From Leptobacterium flavescens (GTDB lineage Bacteria; Bacteroidota; Bacteroidia; Flavobacteriales; Flavobacteriaceae): a stretch of DNA of 64,000 bases. The stretch is from contig NZ_JAABOO010000003.1 in assembly GCF_010671605.1 (NCBI RefSeq), positions 747,993-811,992 of the forward strand, written 5' to 3'. The notes beneath the pieces were generated by a model, which was given only the letters and a program-made list of their open reading frames with translations, was not told where the DNA came from and did not search any database. The translations under genes were made by a program, and so were the position numbers. Of the stretch, positions 8,185 through 18,534 are shown piece by piece (the stretch's first letter is position 1; each line of letters opens with the position of its first letter).

Positions 8185-9495
8185 ATGAGTATGAGTGCTA
8201 TTGTAGCTATAGTGGGAAGGCCCAATGTTGGAAAATCTACGCTTTTTAATCGCCTGATAAAGCGCAGAGAGGCTATTGTAGATGCGGTAAGCGGTGTTAC
8301 CCGCGACAGGCATTACGGTAAAAGCGACTGGAATGGGAAAGAGTTCTCACTCATAGATACAGGAGGATATGTGGTTGGAAGTGATGATATTTTTGAAAAA
8401 GAGATCGATAAACAGGTAGAGCTGGCGATCGACGAGGCCGATGTCATTGTTTTTGTAGTAGATGTGGAAACCGGACTTACCGGGATGGATGAAGATGTGG
8501 CACAGTTGTTAAGGCAGGCCAAAAAACCTATTTTTCTGGCAGTAAACAAGGTGGATAATGCCCAGAGACAGGCAGATGCGGTTGAATTCTATTCCCTCGG
8601 ATTGGGAGAACTTTACAATATATCCAGTATTAACGGTAGCGGAACCGGAGAACTGCTGGATGCTCTGGTAGAATCCCTTCCGGAGAAGGAGGAAAAAGAA
8701 GATGACGGACTGCCGCGCTTTGCAGTAGTGGGAAGACCGAATGCAGGAAAATCGTCCTTTATCAATGCACTTATTGGAGAAGAGCGGAATATAGTAACCG
8801 ATATTGCGGGAACCACCCGGGATAGTATAGATACCAAATACAACCGTTTCGGTTTTGAATTTAACCTGGTAGATACTGCCGGGATACGCAGAAAGGCCAA
8901 GGTTAAGGAAGACCTGGAGTTTTATTCTGTTATGCGCTCTGTAAGAGCCATTGAACACAGTGATGTATGTCTGCTTGTAGTAGATGCTACCCGTGGTTTT
9001 GAAGGGCAGGACCTCAATATTTTCTGGCTGGCCGAACGCAACAAAAAAGGGATCGTTATCCTGGTAAACAAATGGGATCTTGTAGAAAAGGAAACCAATA
9101 CCACCAAAGCGTTTGAAGAGAATATAAGAAAGCAGATAGAACCCTTTACGGATGTGCCGATCGTTTTTATTTCGTCTCTTACCAAACAGAGAGTTTATAA
9201 AGCAATAGAAACGGCTGTGGAAATATTTAACAACAGGTCAGTACGTATCCCGACCCATAAGCTGAACGATACCATGCTGCCTATCATAGAGCATACTCCT
9301 CCGCCTTCAATAAAAGGGAAATATGTGAAGATCAAGTTCTGCACACAGTTACCAACTCCAACTCCTCAGTTTGCCTTCTTTGCAAACCTTCCTCAGTATG
9401 TAAAGGATCCGTACAGGCGTTTTATTGAAAATAAACTTAGGAAAGAGTTTGATTTTCATGGAGTTCCTATTCAGATCTATTTCAGGAAGAAATAG
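8185..9495 (+). CDS. der: GTPase Der (EngA), ribosome assembly
   Basis: Der is an essential double GTPase needed for maturation of the 50S subunit. The 436-residue product has two G domains, with P-loops GRPNVGKST (about 10-18) and GRPNAGKSS (about 180-188), DTGG and DTAG switch motifs, and NKVD and NKWD. The KH-like C-terminal domain (about 350-436) follows. The start could be the first or third codon (both ATG). It has its own promoter and is monocistronic here. Confidence 0.96.
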   Translation: MSMSAIVAIVGRPNVGKSTLFNRLIKRREAIVDAVSGVTRDRHYGKSDWNGKEFSLIDTGGYVVGSDDIFEKEIDKQVELAIDEADVIVFVVDVETGLTGMDEDVAQLLRQAKKPIFLAVNKVDNAQRQADAVEFYSLGLGELYNISSINGSGTGELLDALVESLPEKEEKEDDGLPRFAVVGRPNAGKSSFINALIGEERNIVTDIAGTTRDSIDTKYNRFGFEFNLVDTAGIRRKAKVKEDLEFYSVMRSVRAIEHSDVCLLVVDATRGFEGQDLNIFWLAERNKKGIVILVNKWDLVEKETNTTKAFEENIRKQIEPFTDVPIVFISSLTKQRVYKAIETAVEIFNNRSVRIPTHKLNDTMLPIIEHTPPPSIKGKYVKIKFCTQLPTPTPQFAFFANLPQYVKDPYRRFIENKLRKEFDFHGVPIQIYFRKK

Positions 9496-9750
9496 TTAAA
9501 GTTGTATTAAAAACAGGCGAATTATTGTTGCCTTACTTCTTTTTGAGTTACTTTTCTCACACTTAACAAACCTTAATAAGCAATGATCGATAAAGTAATA
9601 CTAAAAGGAAGCCCCTTTTTCTCTCCGAAATATTTTTTGAGACAGATCGGATTTTTTTGAGTTATAAAAGTAGTTTTCGTGTCATATAAGACCCGTGTTT
9701 TGCGGACTTATAGCTGAGAAATTATTCATCAATATTATAACTACAAAAAA

Positions 9751-12525
9751 ATGAGATCCATACTGTTTGCATTTTTCCTGTCACTCAGTCTTTTATCCTA
9801 TTCCCAGGAATACAAAATAACCGGAGCAATTGCCGATAAAGCCAATAATCAACCTTTGGAAGCTGCAACCATTTACGCAGAGACCATTAAGGACAGTACC
9901 CTTATTTCCTATACGATCACCAATCAGAAAGGACTTTTTGAACTGGAATTTAAAACGGGAGAAAAGACGGTCAACCTCTTTATCTCCTTCAATGGTTTTT
10001 CTACGATCAGGAAGCAGTTAGATCTGGATAAAAACGATATTGATCTTCAGACTATTTTACTGGAACAAAGGGCGGTAGAGTTGAGCGGAGTGGACCTGGT
10101 AGGAGAACGTTCTCCCATCACCATAAAAAAAGATACCCTGGAATTCAATGCCGATTCTTTTAAGGCCAGGCCCGATGCCAATGTGGAAGACCTCCTCAAA
10201 AAATTACCGGGAGTAGAGGTAGATAGCGACGGAAAGATAACGGTGAACGGCCGGGAGGTGAATCAGATCCTGGTAAATGGGAAACCGTTTTTTGGTAACG
10301 ATACCAATATTGCTACCAAAAACCTTCCGAAGGAAATTGTAGATAAGATCCAGGTGGTAGATACCAAGACCGATACGGAAAAGTTTACCGGAAAAGAAAG
10401 TGATTCTGAGAACAAGACCATCAATATCACCATAAAAAAAGATAAAAATAAAGGACTTTTCGGCCGGCTTACCGGGGGTTATGGTACGGATGAACGCTAC
10501 CAGCTTAGCGGGATCGTCAATTCCTTTAACGATAAGCAGCGACTCAGTGTCCTGGCCAGTTCCAACAATATAAACAGCGCGGGTTTTTCCTTTGATGAGG
10601 TGTATGATGCCATTGGAAGAGGAGCTAATAGTGTTTCCGTTTCCAGCGGAGGGAACTTCAATATCGGAGGACTCGCTTTTGGTTTCGGGCAGGGGATCAC
10701 TACTTCCTCTAATATCGGAGGAAACTATGCCAATTCGTTTAAGGATGATAAAATAGATCTCAATGCTGACTATTTTTATGCCAACAGTGACTCCTTTAAC
10801 GATACGAGGACATCGAGGGAAAACATCCTTCCTGATGGCAGTTTCTTTACGGACAGTGAGACAAATTTTGATGGAAATTCTAATTCGCACCGGGCAAGCT
10901 CCCGCTTTGCATTCGAAATAGATTCAACCCTTAAGATCACCTTAAGGCCTCGTTTAAATGTTACGGATGCCAATTCGGTAAACATAAGGAATGAGACTTC
11001 CAGTGATGATACCGGAAATCTGATCAACCGTAGTTTTTCACGTAACAACAGTGAAACGGATCAAAGGGATTTTAATAACGAATTATCCGTAATTAAACGC
11101 TTTGGGAAAAAGGGAAGTTTTTTGAAGTTCGGACTTGAAAACCGGATCCTGGAAAACGAAGGATTCTCTCTTTTTAATTCGGAAAATGAGATTTTTGGAA
11201 ATACCCCTTCCACGGAGACGGTAAATCAGATCACCAATACCGATGCGACTACCACAGGCTGGCAGGCCGATATTGAATACAGGCAGGCTCTGAAAGAGAA
11301 TCTTTTCCTGGATATCGCCTATGCATACGATGTGAATAAGAACGATAATGAGCGCCTGGTCTTTGATTTTGACCCGAATACCAACGATTTTACCCTTTTT
11401 AATGATCAGCTGAGTTCCGATTTTAATTTTAGAAATACTCAGCAGCGCCCTTCTCTGGGAATTAATTATGAAGGGAAAAAAATCAGATTCGGTGTTACCG
11501 GAAGGTTTGTGCATACGGCCCTGGAAAATAATGACGAGCTGCAGGACACGGATTTCGAAAGAGATTTTAACGATATACTTTTTAATGCGCGTTTCCGCTA
11601 CCGGAACAAAACCAAAAGTCTGAATATAAACTACCGGGCAACCACGGTCATCCCCCAGGTGAGTCAGTTGCAGCCCATAGATAATATTACAAATCCGCTA
11701 AACATCATCACCGGTAACCCGGACCTGGAACCTACCATTAATCACAGGATATTCCTGAATTTAAATAATTTCGACTGGAAGACCAGAAGCGGGGTCTTTA
11801 TATACGGAAACCTGACCATAGATGAAGATAGGATCGTTACAACTACCGTTACCGATGAGAATTTTATAAGACGGACCACCTATGAAAATATAAGCGGAAA
11901 TTACAGCATGAATGGAGGAGGTTCCTGGAGCAAACGGATCAAAAAAGACAGTGTTTATACGGCTCGGATAAGATTGGGAGCTTTTGCCACCTTTAATAAC
12001 ACCCTGAATTTTAACAACGGATTGAGGCTAAACACCAAACGCTTTAATATAAACCCCAATGCGAGTATCAATTTTAACTTTAAGGAGCAACTGGAAATAG
12101 AACCTTCATACAGGATCTCCTATAATACAACAAGTTATAATATAGATACTTTCGAGGATGTGAATTTTGTAACGCATAACTTCGGGCTTAAGACCACTAC
12201 ATACTGGCCTAAGAACCTGATATGGGGAAATGATATTACCTATACCTTTAACGGGAGTATAGCCGATGGATTCCAGCGGAGTTCCGTATTCTGGAATATG
12301 AGCCTGGGGCTAAAAATGCTCAAGGAACAGGGAACCCTGAAGGTGCTTGCCTATGATCTGCTGAACCAGAATATCAATACCAGAAGAACGGTTACCCAGG
12401 ACTTTATTCAGGATACACAAGGAACCGTACTGCAGCGTTATTTCCTTCTGAGTTTTACCTGGAAGTTCGATAAGTTCGGTACCGGTAAGAAAAGAAGAGG
12501 AAGGGGAGGAGTTAGATTCTTCTAA
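9751..12525 (+). CDS. TonB-receptor-like outer-membrane beta-barrel protein
   Basis: This is a 924-residue outer-membrane protein. It has a signal peptide (about 1-19), a carboxypeptidase-like regulatory domain (about 22-100, GAIADKANNQPLEAATIYAE), a plug-like region (about 125-215, LLKKLPGVEVDSDGKITVNG) and a long barrel. The tail GRGGVRFF ends in aromatic residues, as barrels do. Such proteins are abundant in Bacteroidota and may bind or import peptides or other ligands, but many lack a known substrate. No SusD partner is nearby. It stands alone, with a 255-base upstream gap holding no gene, and ends at a strong terminator. Confidence 0.85.
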   Translation: MRSILFAFFLSLSLLSYSQEYKITGAIADKANNQPLEAATIYAETIKDSTLISYTITNQKGLFELEFKTGEKTVNLFISFNGFSTIRKQLDLDKNDIDLQTILLEQRAVELSGVDLVGERSPITIKKDTLEFNADSFKARPDANVEDLLKKLPGVEVDSDGKITVNGREVNQILVNGKPFFGNDTNIATKNLPKEIVDKIQVVDTKTDTEKFTGKESDSENKTINITIKKDKNKGLFGRLTGGYGTDERYQLSGIVNSFNDKQRLSVLASSNNINSAGFSFDEVYDAIGRGANSVSVSSGGNFNIGGLAFGFGQGITTSSNIGGNYANSFKDDKIDLNADYFYANSDSFNDTRTSRENILPDGSFFTDSETNFDGNSNSHRASSRFAFEIDSTLKITLRPRLNVTDANSVNIRNETSSDDTGNLINRSFSRNNSETDQRDFNNELSVIKRFGKKGSFLKFGLENRILENEGFSLFNSENEIFGNTPSTETVNQITNTDATTTGWQADIEYRQALKENLFLDIAYAYDVNKNDNERLVFDFDPNTNDFTLFNDQLSSDFNFRNTQQRPSLGINYEGKKIRFGVTGRFVHTALENNDELQDTDFERDFNDILFNARFRYRNKTKSLNINYRATTVIPQVSQLQPIDNITNPLNIITGNPDLEPTINHRIFLNLNNFDWKTRSGVFIYGNLTIDEDRIVTTTVTDENFIRRTTYENISGNYSMNGGGSWSKRIKKDSVYTARIRLGAFATFNNTLNFNNGLRLNTKRFNINPNASINFNFKEQLEIEPSYRISYNTTSYNIDTFEDVNFVTHNFGLKTTTYWPKNLIWGNDITYTFNGSIADGFQRSSVFWNMSLGLKMLKEQGTLKVLAYDLLNQNINTRRTVTQDFIQDTQGTVLQRYFLLSFTWKFDKFGTGKKRRGRGGVRFF

Positions 12526-12538
12526 AAAAATACAGAGA

Positions 12539-12560
12539 GTCGCCAAAAGGCGGCTTTTTT
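12539..12560 (+). terminator. Intrinsic terminator of the barrel-protein gene
   Basis: GTCGCC-AAAA-GGCGGC stem-loop followed by six T residues, 13 bases after the stop codon. It ends directly before the stop of the convergent TPM gene. Confidence 0.85.
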
Positions 12561-12561
12561 G

Positions 12562-13377
12562 TTACCAGCCACCGCTGGCACCGCCACCTCCAAAGCCTCC
12601 ACCACCGAAGCCTCCGCTAAAGCCACCACCTCCAAAGCCACCGCCGAAACCGCCTCCGGAAGAAGATCCTCCGTATCCGCCTCGGCCCAGATTGCTAAGG
12701 ATGATCACATCCAGAAGAGAACCTGTCGATCTTCCGCCACCTCTGCCGTTACCGCCTTTCCCTCTGCCTCTGAAGAGGGCGATAAGGATCGCAATAAAAA
12801 TAAAGATCATAAAAGGGATGATCGCTAAAAAAGGCTTAAGACTCACTTTGTTATTACGGCCACTTCCCTGATATTCTCCCTGTAACACTTTAAATATAGC
12901 GTCTGCCCCGCGGTCCAGGCCGGCATAGTAATCATTGCGCTTAAATTCGGGGATGATTTCGGTGTCTATGATTCGTTTTGATAAAGCATCGGTAAGCAGG
13001 TGTTCCACCCCATATCCGGTTGAAATAGCGATTTTCCTGTCATCTTTGGCAAGCAGGATAAGAACACCATTATCTTCTTTGGCCTGTCCTATTCCCCATT
13101 TATGCCCCCATTGGGCGCCCAGGTAATTGATGTTTTCTCCTTTGGTGGATGAAATTATGGCAACAACAATCTGGGTAGAAGTAGTATCTGAATATCTCAG
13201 AAGTTTTTCCTTGAGCCTTGCCTCTCTCGATTCATTCAGAAGATCGATATAGTCATAAACACTGGTTTGTTCCGAAGGCTTTTGAGGAATTTCATATTGT
13301 CCGAAAGCTAATTGTAAGCTACAGAGACAACTGGTTAGAAAAAGGAATAAACCTTTATTTTTTAAGATTGTTTGCAT
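12562..13377 (-). CDS. Exported TPM-domain (YgcG-like) protein with Gly-rich tail
   Basis: A 271-residue protein with signal peptide (about 1-26), a TPM domain (about 45-170; TQIVVAIISS, NGVLILLAKDDRKIAISTGY) and one membrane helix (about 188-208). A low-complexity C-terminal tail rich in Gly and Ser follows. TPM domains are phosphatase-like folds seen in membrane-associated proteins of uncertain role, some tied to photosystem II repair in plants. It begins directly after the stop of the next TPM gene (TAAATG) as the last gene of a five-gene operon. Confidence 0.85.
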   Translation of the reverse strand: MQTILKNKGLFLFLTSCLCSLQLAFGQYEIPQKPSEQTSVYDYIDLLNESREARLKEKLLRYSDTTSTQIVVAIISSTKGENINYLGAQWGHKWGIGQAKEDNGVLILLAKDDRKIAISTGYGVEHLLTDALSKRIIDTEIIPEFKRNDYYAGLDRGADAIFKVLQGEYQGSGRNNKVSLKPFLAIIPFMIFIFIAILIALFRGRGKGGNGRGGGRSTGSLLDVIILSNLGRGGYGGSSSGGGFGGGFGGGGFSGGFGGGGFGGGGASGGW

Positions 13378-13815
13378 TTATCCTTTTGAAATTTCGTCAG
13401 ATAATTCGTTTTGGTCGCCGTGATGCCATGGAAAGTGCTCCTGTAGTTGTTCTCCGGCTTTTATAACACCTTCTACCAGTCCGGTCTTAAAATCGCCTTT
13501 TCTGAAATGAGAAGCGATCACATCCCGGGTGCTGTTCCAGAAATTCTCCGGAACCACTTCATTAATGCCCTTGTCTCCGTAGATCACAAAAGCGCGATCT
13601 TCTACAGCTACATAAATAAGGACGCCATTGGCATCTTTGGTATTGTCCATTTTAAGCCAGTGGAAAATTTCCATAGCGTGCTCCATATGATCTTTGGAAG
13701 TACTTTTTTCTATATGAACCCGGATCTCACCTGAAGTATTGCGCTCGGCGATCCTGATAGCTTCTACGATCTCCTGTTCTTCCTTTGCCGAAAGAAAATC
13801 TTCAACTTTTGACAT
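13378..13815 (-). CDS. Cytoplasmic or membrane-associated TPM-domain protein
   Basis: A 145-residue TPM-domain protein without a signal peptide. Core motifs are AERNTSGEIRVHIEKST (about 23-39) and NGVLIYVAVEDRAFVIYGD (about 63-81). It lies 2 bases after the LemA gene and directly before a second, exported TPM protein. LemA plus one or two TPM proteins is a recurrent bacterial operon; its biochemical function is not established. Confidence 0.85.
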   Translation of the reverse strand: MSKVEDFLSAKEEQEIVEAIRIAERNTSGEIRVHIEKSTSKDHMEHAMEIFHWLKMDNTKDANGVLIYVAVEDRAFVIYGDKGINEVVPENFWNSTRDVIASHFRKGDFKTGLVEGVIKAGEQLQEHFPWHHGDQNELSDEISKG

Positions 13816-13817
13816 TT

Positions 13818-14441
13818 TTATTTAAAATTAAAATCGACATCCGGAGCTTTTTCAGATCCAGGATCTGCCTTATAGCGGGCCATCTCATCAAAACCAAACA
13901 TTCCTGCAAAAATATTATTCGGGAATATTTTAATGTGTTTGTTGAAAATATTTACAGACTCATTAAAACGATCTCTTGCCACATTGATCCTGTTCTCCGT
14001 GCCCTCCAGTTGTGATTGCAGTTCCAGGAAGTTACGGTTGGCTTTAAGGTCCGGATATCTCTCAACAGTGACCAGTAATCTCGACAAAGCAGAAGACAAT
14101 CCTGTCTGTGCCTCCTGAAACGCTGCAAGTTGCTCTGCATTGATATTTGTCGGATCTATGGTCGTAGAAGTAGCTTTAGCCCTGGCTTCTATTACCGAAG
14201 TAAGGGTGGTCTTTTCGAAATCTGCCGCTCCCTGAACGGTTTTTACCAGATTTCCTATCAGGTCGTTCCTGCGTTGATAAGCACTTTCTACATTAGACCA
14301 ACTTGTTTTGGCATCTTCTTCATAAACGACGGCTTTGTTATTAACTCTGTATCCTATAAATAACCCTATAACGCCTATTAAAATAATTCCAATAATAGAT
14401 ATTCCCAGGCATCCTATTCCGGCTATAGCTCTTTTCTTCAT
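13818..14441 (-). CDS. lemA: LemA family protein
   Basis: A 207-residue protein with one N-terminal membrane helix (about 8-28) and a long helical domain on the outer side. The LemA signature YQRRNDLIGNLVKTVQGAA and RYPDLKANRNFLELQ are present. The frame is open a further 26 codons upstream, but MKKRAIAGIG at 14441 gives the normal LemA start. It is 13 bases after the MerR-family gene and 2 bases before the first TPM gene. Confidence 0.92.
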   Translation of the reverse strand: MKKRAIAGIGCLGISIIGIILIGVIGLFIGYRVNNKAVVYEEDAKTSWSNVESAYQRRNDLIGNLVKTVQGAADFEKTTLTSVIEARAKATSTTIDPTNINAEQLAAFQEAQTGLSSALSRLLVTVERYPDLKANRNFLELQSQLEGTENRINVARDRFNESVNIFNKHIKIFPNNIFAGMFGFDEMARYKADPGSEKAPDVDFNFK

Positions 14442-14454
14442 GTTTGTTGATTTG

Positions 14455-14784
14455 TTAAAGTTGTTTTTTGATCTTAAGCAATTCGGTTTTGATACCTTCC
14501 AATTTACGAATAATCTCAAAATTAGAAAGTATTTTCTTCTTTTCCTCTTTCAGGTGTAATTTGGCACCTTCCAGGGTAAAACCGCGCTCTTTTACCAGGT
14601 GATAGATCAGTTGCAGATTTTTAATGTCTTCCTGTGTAAATTTCCGGTTGCCCTTGGCGTTCTTTTTAGGTTTAAGCACATCAAACTCCTTTTCCCAGAA
14701 ACGTATGAGGGAAGTATTGACCTTAAAGGCCTTCGCTACCTCTCCAATGCCATAGTATCTCTTTTCAGGAAGCTCTATATGCAT
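14455..14784 (-). CDS. MerR-family transcriptional regulator
   Basis: A 109-residue regulator with an N-terminal MerR helix-turn-helix (YYGIGEVAKAFKVNTSLIRFWEKEF, with the wing at NAKGNRKFTQEDI). The C-terminal half is a coiled-coil dimerisation helix. It lacks an obvious effector domain and metal-binding cysteines. It lies between the M23 peptidase (gap 3) and LemA (gap 13), so it may regulate its own operon. Confidence 0.88.
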   Translation of the reverse strand: MHIELPEKRYYGIGEVAKAFKVNTSLIRFWEKEFDVLKPKKNAKGNRKFTQEDIKNLQLIYHLVKERGFTLEGAKLHLKEEKKKILSNFEIIRKLEGIKTELLKIKKQL

Positions 14785-14787
14785 TTT

Positions 14788-15765
14788 TTAATCTAAAGAT
14801 TGGTTTTCCTGGGTAGCTAACTGAAGCATTGCTTTAAACTCATCGGTAGATAAACTGCCGTAGTAGAAGTTAATAGGATTGATACGCTGGCCGTCCTTAA
14901 AGATCTCGTAGTGCAGGTGAGGTGCCTGAGAACGCCCCGTACTTCCAACAAACCCAATAATATCGCCGCGTTTTACTTTCTGTCCGCGTTTTACATTGTA
15001 TTTGCTCAAGTGGGCGTATAAACTCGTATACCCATAACCATGATCGATACGGATATGCTTCCCGTAACCAGAAGAACCGTTGTCGGCTCTTTTTACAACT
15101 CCGTCACCCGAAGCGTAGATCGGAGTACCTCGTGGAGCAGTAAAATCCATTCCCCAGTGCATTTTTCTGGCCTTGGTAAAAGGGTCACTTCTCCATCCGA
15201 AACCGGATGCCATTCTACTGAGCTCTTCGTTACTTACGGGCTGGATTGCAGGAATAGCAGCCAGTAACTGTTCTTTTTCTGCTCCCAGCTTTGCAATCTC
15301 ATCCAGCGATCTGGATTGTATGACCATTCGCTTCTGAAGGATCTCCAGGCGTTTGGTGGTTTCTATAATAATATCAGAATTGTTATAACCTTCGAGGGAT
15401 GCATATCGGTTTACCCCTCCGAAACCAGCTTTACGCTGCTCTTCCGGAATAGGATTTGCCTCGAAATAGATCCGGTAAATATTGTTATCCCTTTCTTCAA
15501 TATTTGTCAGTACCTCAGACATTTGCTTTAGCTTCCTGTCAAGGTGCTCAAACTGGAATTCCAGATTTTTAAGTTCACGCCTCTGAGATAATTCTCTTGG
15601 CGTACTGACAAAATTCAAATTCATCAAGGCAAGAACTATTATTGCGCCAAAAAACGCAGCAGCCGTAAGAAACAGTGCAATATTCCTTATTTTTCGGCTC
15701 TTTTTGGGCTCTATCTTCCTATAAGAAAGCGTTTCTGAATCGTAATAATATTTTACCTTCGACAT
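14788..15765 (-). CDS. M23-family cell-wall endopeptidase, membrane-anchored
   Basis: A 325-residue protein with a cytoplasmic N-terminus, a membrane helix (about 28-50), a coiled-coil stretch (about 60-95 and 135-170) and a C-terminal LytM/M23 domain (about 185-300). Zinc-ligand motifs are HWGMD and HLHYE. Such proteins cut peptidoglycan cross-bridges or activate amidases during growth. It is the first gene of the reverse operon M23-merR-lemA-TPM-TPM. Confidence 0.9.
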   Translation of the reverse strand: MSKVKYYYDSETLSYRKIEPKKSRKIRNIALFLTAAAFFGAIIVLALMNLNFVSTPRELSQRRELKNLEFQFEHLDRKLKQMSEVLTNIEERDNNIYRIYFEANPIPEEQRKAGFGGVNRYASLEGYNNSDIIIETTKRLEILQKRMVIQSRSLDEIAKLGAEKEQLLAAIPAIQPVSNEELSRMASGFGWRSDPFTKARKMHWGMDFTAPRGTPIYASGDGVVKRADNGSSGYGKHIRIDHGYGYTSLYAHLSKYNVKRGQKVKRGDIIGFVGSTGRSQAPHLHYEIFKDGQRINPINFYYGSLSTDEFKAMLQLATQENQSLD

Positions 15766-15892
15766 AACTTAAAAATATTCTATTTTTGCAAACTCAAACA
15801 GCATTTTAGGCCGGTTTGGTATTCGGGTAACGAACAAATATAAAAATTGTTTTTTAGTTCCCCTATTTTTTTAAAAATGTTAAGCATTTATT

Positions 15893-18505
15893 ATGAAGTC
15901 CAGTGAAATAAGAAAGCACTTTTTAGATTTTTTCAAAAGCAAAGAACATCAGATAGTCGCCTCTGCACCCATGGTGATAAAGGACGACCCTACATTGATG
16001 TTTACCAATGCAGGAATGAATCAGTTTAAGGAGTTCTTTCTGGGGAACGGTGTTCCGAAAAGCAACAGGATATCCGATACACAAAAATGCCTCAGGGTAT
16101 CCGGAAAGCACAACGACCTGGAGGAGGTGGGAAAAGATACCTATCACCATACCATGTTTGAAATGCTCGGAAACTGGAGTTTTGGCGATTATTTTAAAAA
16201 GGATGCTATTGCCTGGGCCTGGGAACTGTTGACCGAAGTTTATAAAATAGATAAAGATATCCTCTATGTAACGGTTTTTGAAGGTTCTGAGGAAGACGGA
16301 CTTCCTCTGGATCAGGAAGCGTATGACCTGTGGAAGCAGATCATTCCTGAAGACCGTATCATTCTGGGGAATAAAAAAGATAATTTCTGGGAAATGGGCG
16401 ATCAGGGACCATGCGGCCCCAGTTCGGAGATCCATGTCGATATACGTTCTGAAGAAGAAAAAGCCAAGTTGCCAGGAAAAGACCTGGTTAATAAGGATCA
16501 TCCGCTGGTAGTGGAGATCTGGAACCTGGTATTTATGGAGTTTAACCGTAAAGCGGATAAATCCCTGGAAAAACTACCTGCCAAGCATGTAGATACGGGA
16601 ATGGGCTTTGAACGTCTTTGTATGGTGCTTCAGGGAGTAAAATCTAATTACGATACAGATGTCTTCACTCCGTTGATCCGGGAAATTGAGACCATTTCCG
16701 GTTCAAAATACGGGAAAGAAGAAAAAACAGATATAGCTATCCGCGTGATCGCAGACCACGTAAGGGCAGTGTCATTCTCTATTGCAGACGGACAGTTGCC
16801 CTCCAATAACGGAGCAGGTTATGTGATCAGGAGGATATTGAGAAGGGCTATTCGCTACGGATTTACATTCCTGGGGCAAAAAGAACCTTTTATCTACAGG
16901 TTGGTAGATGTGTTGAGTAAAAAAATGGGAAATGCTTTCCCGGAACTCAAAGAACAGAAACAGCTTATTCAGAATGTGATCAAGGAGGAAGAACATTCCT
17001 TCCTTAGAACACTCGATCAGGGACTGGTTCTTCTGGATAATGTAATGGAAGCTACCAAAGGGAAGAAGATCGCAGGAGAAAAAGCCTTCGAATTATACGA
17101 TACCTATGGGTTTCCACTGGATCTTACCCAGCTTATCGCCGAAGAGAATAATTTTGAAATTGATGAGAAAGGCTTTGAGAAGAAGATGGAAGAGCAGAAA
17201 AGCCGCTCACGTGCCGCTGCTGAAGTGGCTACGGAAGACTGGACCGTTCTTCTCGATGATGAGACCGAAGAATTTATCGGTTATGATTACCTGGAAGCCA
17301 GTGTAAAAATTACCCGTTACAGGAAGGTAAGCTCCAAAAAAGACGGAGATATGTATCAGCTGGTGTTCAATATGACTCCTTTTTATCCGGAAGGTGGGGG
17401 ACAGGTAGGAGATAAAGGTTATCTGGAAGTGCCGAACGGAGATGTGGTCTATATCCTGGATACCAAAAGAGAGAACAATCTGATCATCCATTTTGCAAAG
17501 AATTTACCCAAGCATATAGGGGAAACCATGAAAGCTGTTGTCGACAGGAAACAGAGAGAAAGAACAGCAGCTAACCACACAGCTACGCATTTGCTGCATC
17601 AGGCTTTGAGAGAAGTTCTGGGAACTCATGTGGAGCAGAAAGGTTCTGCGGTACACTCAAAATATCTTCGTTTCGACTTTTCTCATTTCTCCAAACTGAC
17701 ATTGGAAGAGTTAAGGGATGTGGAGAACTTTGTAAATGCAAGGATAGAAGGAAAGCTTCCGTTGCAGGAACAGCGAAATATCCCTATGGAAACCGCTATA
17801 GAAGAAGGTGCCATGGCTCTTTTCGGTGAAAAATACGGAGATACGGTAAGGACCATCCGCTTCGGGAACTCTATAGAATTATGCGGAGGGACCCATGTAA
17901 AGAATACCGCCGATATCTGGCATTTTAAGATCAGGTCGGAAGGCGCTGTAGCAGCAGGGATCAGAAGGATAGAAGCAATTACCTCGGATGCAACCAGGGA
18001 ATTCTATTTTGAGAATAACCGGGTGTTTTACGAGATGAGAGATCTTCTTAAAAATCCTAAAGATCCGGTAAAAGCGATCTCCTCATTGCAGGAAGAAAAC
18101 GAAAGTCTGAGAAAACAGATCGCTACCTTGTTAAAGGATAAGGCCAAAAACCTGAAAGGTGATCTGAAGTCGCAACTGGAGGAAATTAACGGAGTGCAGT
18201 TCCTGGCATCCAGAGTAGACCTGGATCCCGGTAAATTAAAGGACCTTGCTTTCGAACTGGGGAATGAAGTTGATAATCTCTTTATACTTTTTGCTGCTGA
18301 AGATAATGGAAAAGCCTTGCTTACCTGTTATATTTCCAAAGACCTGGCAAACGAGCGGGGTTATAATGCGGGACAGGTGGTAAGAGAACTTGGTAAATTC
18401 ATCCAGGGAGGTGGAGGCGGACAGCCGTTCTTCGCTACTGCAGGAGGGAAAAACCCAGGAGGAATTCCGGAAGCTTTAGATAAAGTAAAAGAATATATTT
18501 CTTAA
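15893..18505 (+). CDS. alaS: Alanyl-tRNA synthetase
   Basis: The 870-residue enzyme charges tRNA-Ala. The class II catalytic domain is at the N-terminus ([24 protein letters not shown]). The editing domain shows [16 protein letters not shown] (about 561-576) and CGGTH (about 665). The C-terminal DHHA1 domain contains [15 protein letters not shown] possible -7 element TATTTTTG lies at 15781-15788, about 105 bases upstream. A hairpin with T-run follows the stop codon. Confidence 0.97.
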   Translation: MKSSEIRKHFLDFFKSKEHQIVASAPMVIKDDPTLMFTNAGMNQFKEFFLGNGVPKSNRISDTQKCLRVSGKHNDLEEVGKDTYHHTMFEMLGNWSFGDYFKKDAIAWAWELLTEVYKIDKDILYVTVFEGSEEDGLPLDQEAYDLWKQIIPEDRIILGNKKDNFWEMGDQGPCGPSSEIHVDIRSEEEKAKLPGKDLVNKDHPLVVEIWNLVFMEFNRKADKSLEKLPAKHVDTGMGFERLCMVLQGVKSNYDTDVFTPLIREIETISGSKYGKEEKTDIAIRVIADHVRAVSFSIADGQLPSNNGAGYVIRRILRRAIRYGFTFLGQKEPFIYRLVDVLSKKMGNAFPELKEQKQLIQNVIKEEEHSFLRTLDQGLVLLDNVMEATKGKKIAGEKAFELYDTYGFPLDLTQLIAEENNFEIDEKGFEKKMEEQKSRSRAAAEVATEDWTVLLDDETEEFIGYDYLEASVKITRYRKVSSKKDGDMYQLVFNMTPFYPEGGGQVGDKGYLEVPNGDVVYILDTKRENNLIIHFAKNLPKHIGETMKAVVDRKQRERTAANHTATHLLHQALREVLGTHVEQKGSAVHSKYLRFDFSHFSKLTLEELRDVENFVNARIEGKLPLQEQRNIPMETAIEEGAMALFGEKYGDTVRTIRFGNSIELCGGTHVKNTADIWHFKIRSEGAVAAGIRRIEAITSDATREFYFENNRVFYEMRDLLKNPKDPVKAISSLQEENESLRKQIATLLKDKAKNLKGDLKSQLEEINGVQFLASRVDLDPGKLKDLAFELGNEVDNLFILFAAEDNGKALLTCYISKDLANERGYNAGQVVRELGKFIQGGGGGQPFFATAGGKNPGGIPEALDKVKEYIS

Positions 18506-18511
18506 ATTGAG

Positions 18512-18534
18512 TCCCGCTTAAGGCGGGATTTTTT
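18512..18534 (+). terminator. Intrinsic terminator of alaS, abutting the next start codon
   Basis: TCCCGC-TTAA-GGCGGGA stem-loop followed by six T residues. The T-run ends at 18534, immediately before the ATG of the GSCFA gene at 18535. Confidence 0.85.

Noticed and set aside
12559-12828. Forward-strand 89-residue frame rich in Ala, Thr and Ser
   Set aside because: It is the antisense of the Gly-rich tail of the TPM protein; the composition is explained by that.
14442-14519. An upstream start extending LemA by 26 residues
   Set aside because: It would overlap the MerR gene's coding sequence, and the normal membrane-helix start lies at 14441.
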